Part shown: positions 5,538 through 8,110 of the stretch, in pieces
How positions within the stretch are numbered: the stretch's first letter is position 1
How the letters are laid out: every line of letters starts with the position of its first letter
From: Bacillota bacterium
GTDB lineage: Bacteria; Bacillota; Clostridia; Christensenellales; Aristaeellaceae
Length of the DNA stretch: 8,110 nt
Assembly (NCBI GenBank): GCA_023458835.1
Contig: JAEWWY010000215.1
Span: 1 to 8,110 of the forward strand
Reading direction: 5' to 3'
Position numbers and translations under genes: made by a program
Notes under the pieces: generated by a model
What the model saw: only the letters and a program-made list of their open reading frames with translations
Databases searched by the model: none
Told to the model about the DNA's origin: nothing

Positions 5538-6428
5538 ATGGGATGGCTTGAGAGAATGAACCGGGCGCTGGACTATATTGAGGAAAACCTGCAGGGAGAA
5601 GTCGACCTCCTTCAGGTGGCCAGGCTTGCCTGCCAATCGCTGTCGGGGCTGCAAAGATTCTTTTCCATTGTGGTAGACGTGTCCCTATCGGAGTATATCC
5701 GCAGGCGCCGGCTGACGATGGCAGCCTTTGAACTGACCCACAGCGACATCAAAATCATTGACCTGGCGCTCAAATATGGCTACGATTCCCCGGAAGCCTT
5801 CGCCCGGGCGTTCGGTGTCATGCACGGCGTCTCCCCTTCCGCGGCGCGCAGCGAAGGGGTCCACTTGAAGGCCTATCCCCGCATTTCTTTTCTACTGACA
5901 CTTAAGGGGGATGTACCCATGGACTACAGGATTCAAACCAGGGATGCCTTTGCCATATATGGCATCGAAGGCGTCTTTTCCACCGAAAACCAGGAAAATT
6001 TCCAGGCGATCCCACGCTTCTGGCAGGAAGTGATGGATGACGGACGTTTTGACAGGCTGGCGGCTTCCATCCCCGCGGGCCACCCCAATGAAAACGGCCT
6101 GTGCAACATCCATGCCATCTGCAGCTACCGGGGAGCAGGCGGTTCCACATTCCCTTATATGATCTTTGCTTTTCAAACGGAAGGCAGCCGCACCGAGGGG
6201 TTTGAAAAAGCAATCGTTCCAGCCGCCACCTGGGCCGTTTTCAAAAGCGATTTGTACCGCATTGATGATACGGCAAAGGCGGTCCAGGCGCTGAACCGCC
6301 GTATCTATACCGAGTGGCTTCCCAACGCGCCCTACGAGCAGGTGGAAGGCTTCGATATGGAGCTATATTACGGCGAAAATGACAGATGCTGGTCGGAAAT
6401 CTGGATCCGGGTCAAACCGAAAAAGTAA
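5538..6428 (+). CDS. AraC/XylS-family regulator with GyrI-like effector-binding domain
   Basis: Transcription factor of 296 residues, in the Rob-like architecture (DNA-binding domain first). Two HTH motifs lie at about 1-107: LLQVARLACQSLSGLQRFFS at 24-43 and IIDLALKYGYDSPEAFARAF at 73-92, the second followed by the family HGVSPSAAR. A GyrI-like/AraC effector-binding domain spans about 128-294, starting MDYRIQTRDAFAIYGIEG, with ATWAVFKSD at 230-238 and a C-terminal FDMELYYGEN plus EIWIRVKPKK. In this fold the pocket binds small, often cationic or hydrophobic, compounds, so a drug- or metabolite-sensing activator is plausible, but the ligand is unknown. The start is set by AGGAGG six bases upstream of ATG. 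No efflux pump or enzyme adjoins; a strong terminator follows, so it is monocistronic. Confidence 0.95.
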   Translation: MGWLERMNRALDYIEENLQGEVDLLQVARLACQSLSGLQRFFSIVVDVSLSEYIRRRRLTMAAFELTHSDIKIIDLALKYGYDSPEAFARAFGVMHGVSPSAARSEGVHLKAYPRISFLLTLKGDVPMDYRIQTRDAFAIYGIEGVFSTENQENFQAIPRFWQEVMDDGRFDRLAASIPAGHPNENGLCNIHAICSYRGAGGSTFPYMIFAFQTEGSRTEGFEKAIVPAATWAVFKSDLYRIDDTAKAVQALNRRIYTEWLPNAPYEQVEGFDMELYYGENDRCWSEIWIRVKPKK

Positions 6429-6439
6429 AGCCTCCCATC

Positions 6440-6480
6440 AGGCCGCCCGCAAGCTTTGCGCGGCGGCCTTTTTATTTTTT
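6440..6480 (+). terminator. Strong intrinsic terminator after the AraC-type gene
   Basis: AGGCCGCC (6440-6447) pairs with GGCGGCCT (6462-6469). The stem extends inward by CGCAA/TTGCG (6448-6452 with 6456-6460) past one bulged C. It is followed by T5-A-T6. The very GC-rich stem plus long U-tract starts 11 bases after the stop codon. Confidence 0.9.
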
Positions 6481-6633
6481 ACATATATATATCTATTTAT
6501 GGGATAAAAACAGGGCTTGTTATGCGTTTTTTGAAGAGGAGCAAGCCTTTATGTTCCCGCGCTTTTTCCATAAAATTCGCCGCAATTTTACTTCTATTCT
6601 GCGTCTTTTTTACTTCATTTCTTTATTATGGTG

Positions 6634-6661
6634 TTTACAGAGGCGCAATATGTGTTATACT
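6634..6661 (+). promoter_or_regulatory. Sigma-A promoter of the membrane-protein gene
   Basis: TTTACA at 6634-6639, a 16-base spacer and TATACT at 6656-6661, with the extended TGT just upstream (6653-6655). The predicted start near 6668 gives a leader of about 95 bases before the ATG at 6764. Confidence 0.75.
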
Positions 6662-6718
6662 AAAGCGAAAAGTCAAAAATACGAAAGATATAGTTCGAAG
6701 GTTTTTTATCTCCTCGCG

Positions 6719-6757
6719 TCTGCCGTAGGCAGATGTTTCCACAGAAAGGCAGAGGAA
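6719..6757 (+). promoter_or_regulatory. Leader hairpin with duplicated GGCAGA overlapping the ribosome-binding site
   Basis: TCTGCC (6719-6724) is complementary both to GGCAGA at 6728-6733 (3-base loop) and to GGCAGA at 6748-6753, which runs into the ribosome-binding site AGAGGAA (6751-6757). The two pairings exclude each other: one leaves the site free, the other covers its edge. A switch-like translational control is inferred; no known riboswitch class is recognised. Confidence 0.35.
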
Positions 6758-6763
6758 TGAAGG

Positions 6764-8110
6764 ATGACCAACCGTAGCAGATATTCCACCGCCCCAACGT
6801 ACGGCATGCAAAAGCGGCCCGCGCCGAAAAAGCAAGCCGCGCCCGCCGGGCCCGCTTACCCGCCGGCAGGCCCTGCGCCCCAGGGTCCGTATACGCCGCC
6901 GGCAATGCCGGGATATGCAAACCCCGGCGGGATGGCGCCTCAGGCCGCTGCCTATATGCCGCAGCAGCCTGCCTATGCCACTCCGCCGGCCAGCTTTACG
7001 CCGCCGCCCGGATATGCGCCGAGGCAACCTGCGATGAAGCCGATGGCTATGCAGGCGGCCATGCCCATGCAGCAGCCCATGCCGTACTATCCCCAGCAGC
7101 AGCCCTATCCCCCGCAGCCCGTGCCCCAGGAATATGCCGTTCGTTCAAAACCCCGCCGGGGAGACGGCCTGCTGCAAATTCTTCTGCTGGCTGTGCTGCC
7201 GATCCTGTTTGTGCTGACGCTGCTCATCGCCGCCCCGTTTTTGAAGATTGCGTTTGCCGGCCTCGGGGTGCTGGCCCTGATCGCCATGTGGATGCAGGGG
7301 GCCTTTGTTCCCAGCGCCAGGGCGACATTGACGCTGGTGTACGGCGCGCTGATTCTTGTCTGCATCGTATCACTGATCACCGGCAGCACGCCCAGGGATA
7401 CGACTACCTCTGCCCGGGGCGGCAATGGTGCGAACGTTTCCAATCAGCAGCAGTCCAATGCCGCGCCTGCCAACTCTCCGGAAGGCATGGTGCAGATGGG
7501 CGGCAACAGTACTGCACCGACCCCCGACCCTGTGCCCACCTCAGCGCCGGATTCCGGCGAAAGCAGTGCCGCATGGCAAACGCTTGCCCAATTCTTTAAC
7601 TATTGGATTGCAAATCAGCCTGCCAATATGCTGAGCCTGGTGTCCCCTTCCTGGAAGGCAAGCCAGGAAAAGCCGGAGGCACAGCTCTTCCTGCTCCTGG
7701 CCAACAGGCTTCCCAAGGATTACCAATACGAAAAGATTTCCAACTCCGATGCCGATTCTTCCAGAACAGCCACCCTGACAGCCACCATCGACAAGCGCAA
7801 TGGCCGTGCTCCGGTAAAAATCCGTTTCCAGATCATCATGCTCAAGGTCAACAACCAGTGGTACGTAGATCCCGAATCCATCAGGAGCAATGCGCCGGTG
7901 GAGGAAACCCCCGCACCCGGAGAAGCGGGCAGCGAACAAGGCGACAACACCCCCTCTACCCCCACCCCTAAGCCTGCGGCCACGCCCGGCCCCAAAACCA
8001 AGCTGTACTATAATAGCAAGGGCGGGGAGTTCTACCACGCAGACAAGGAGTGCCAGAGGGTTGCAAAGGAATACCTGCCCCTGAGCGTTTTCTATTACAA
8101 GGATCTGAAC
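6764..8110 (+). CDS. Pro/Gln/Met-rich three-TM membrane protein with extracytoplasmic domains (3' end outside the window)
   Basis: Not recognised as a named family. The 449 codons stay open to the right edge. Start ATG at 6764 has GAGGAA six bases upstream; the ATG at 6757 hits a stop after six codons. Residues 1-130 are disordered, rich in Pro, Ala, Gln, Met and Tyr (for example MPMQQPMPYYPQQQPYPPQP, 100-119). A basic KPRRGDG (129-135) precedes three hydrophobic segments at about 136-157, 159-178 and 187-207. With positive-inside topology, the N-terminus is cytoplasmic and the rest outside. After a Ser/Thr/Pro linker (208-265), a compact domain at about 267-372 (WQTLAQFFNYWIANQPANML through VNNQWYVDP) resembles NTF2-like/DUF4878-type extracellular modules. 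A second Pro/Thr linker (378-411) leads to YYNSKGGEFYHADKEC at 415-430, a His/Cys motif that reads like a small C-terminal module recurring in clostridial surface proteins. The role is unknown; a cell-surface or envelope-stress function is a guess. Confidence 0.8.
   Translation, partial: MTNRSRYSTAPTYGMQKRPAPKKQAAPAGPAYPPAGPAPQGPYTPPAMPGYANPGGMAPQAAAYMPQQPAYATPPASFTPPPGYAPRQPAMKPMAMQAAMPMQQPMPYYPQQQPYPPQPVPQEYAVRSKPRRGDGLLQILLLAVLPILFVLTLLIAAPFLKIAFAGLGVLALIAMWMQGAFVPSARATLTLVYGALILVCIVSLITGSTPRDTTTSARGGNGANVSNQQQSNAAPANSPEGMVQMGGNSTAPTPDPVPTSAPDSGESSAAWQTLAQFFNYWIANQPANMLSLVSPSWKASQEKPEAQLFLLLANRLPKDYQYEKISNSDADSSRTATLTATIDKRNGRAPVKIRFQIIMLKVNNQWYVDPESIRSNAPVEETPAPGEAGSEQGDNTPSTPTPKPAATPGPKTKLYYNSKGGEFYHADKECQRVAKEYLPLSVFYYKDLN

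Larger units (their letters stand above)
6481..6763 (+). other. AT-rich intergenic region and leader before the membrane-protein gene
   Basis: After the terminator the base composition falls sharply to AT-rich until about 6715, unlike the GC-rich flanks. It holds the promoter at 6634-6661, a roughly 95-base leader and short frames. One frame, 6522-6728, could encode a 68-residue peptide with one hydrophobic stretch, but it overlaps the promoter and I do not call it a gene. I see no tRNA, IS end or direct-repeat array. Confidence 0.5.

Noticed and set aside
6386..6760. 124-codon plus-strand frame spanning the AraC-type gene end and the AT-rich gap
   Set aside because: It begins inside the AraC-type gene out of frame, crosses the strong terminator at 6440-6480 and the promoter at 6634-6661, and shows no protein-like motifs.
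7020..7140. Tandem DNA repeat or CRISPR-like array in the CAG/CCG-rich stretch
   Set aside because: The repetition is low-complexity Pro/Gln/Met codons in frame within the membrane-protein gene, with no regular repeat-spacer units.
7541..8038. 165-codon minus-strand frame opposite the last gene
   Set aside because: The plus-strand frame runs 449 codons with TM segments and a proper ribosome-binding site. The minus frame is composition-driven.

Overview
The window looks like chromosome from a moderately GC-rich clostridial Firmicute (Bacillota), possibly an uncultured gut lineage. This rests on the rpmH-rnpA-yidD-yidC-jag gene order, strong Shine-Dalgarno sites (AGGAGG type), sigma-A promoters with 17-bp spacers, and the style of the LacI and AraC regulators. 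I cannot name a genus from the sequence alone.

Layout. (1) Positions 3-1211 (+) hold the 3' part of a PrpR/TyrR-like AAA+ regulator with a Fis-type C-terminal helix-turn-helix. It has lost the GAFTGA loop and the acidic Walker B residues. (2) A perfect 15-bp hairpin at 1233-1266 separates it from a convergent minus-strand operon. (3) That operon spans 4145 down to 1280 and reads rpmH (ribosomal protein L34), rnpA (RNase P protein, TTG start), yidD, yidC and jag/khpB. It runs from a consensus promoter at 4233-4261. The last four genes are tightly packed, with ATGA overlaps at rnpA/yidD and yidC/jag and the yidC ribosome-binding site inside the end of yidD. (4) Divergent from rpmH is a LacI-family repressor gene (4433-5449, +) with its own promoter and terminator. 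(5) Next is an AraC-type regulator with a GyrI-like ligand-binding domain (5538-6428, +), also followed by a strong terminator. (6) An AT-rich gap of about 280 bases contains a good promoter and a leader with alternative hairpins. It precedes a large Pro/Gln/Met-rich membrane protein (6764 to the window end, +), which is cut off at the edge.

The L34/RNase P/YidC/Jag block is a housekeeping set for ribosome assembly, tRNA maturation, membrane-protein insertion and RNA binding. The usual neighbours, dnaA upstream of rpmH and mnmE downstream of jag, are both absent; regulators occupy those positions. No sugar-catabolic operon lies beside the LacI gene and no transporter beside the AraC gene, so their targets are not visible here. 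I found no mobile element, CRISPR array, tRNA or rRNA. No convincing new multi-gene system is present. The most interesting items are the degenerate sigma-54-type regulator, the membrane protein at the right edge with its leader RNA, and the enlarged YidC and Jag.
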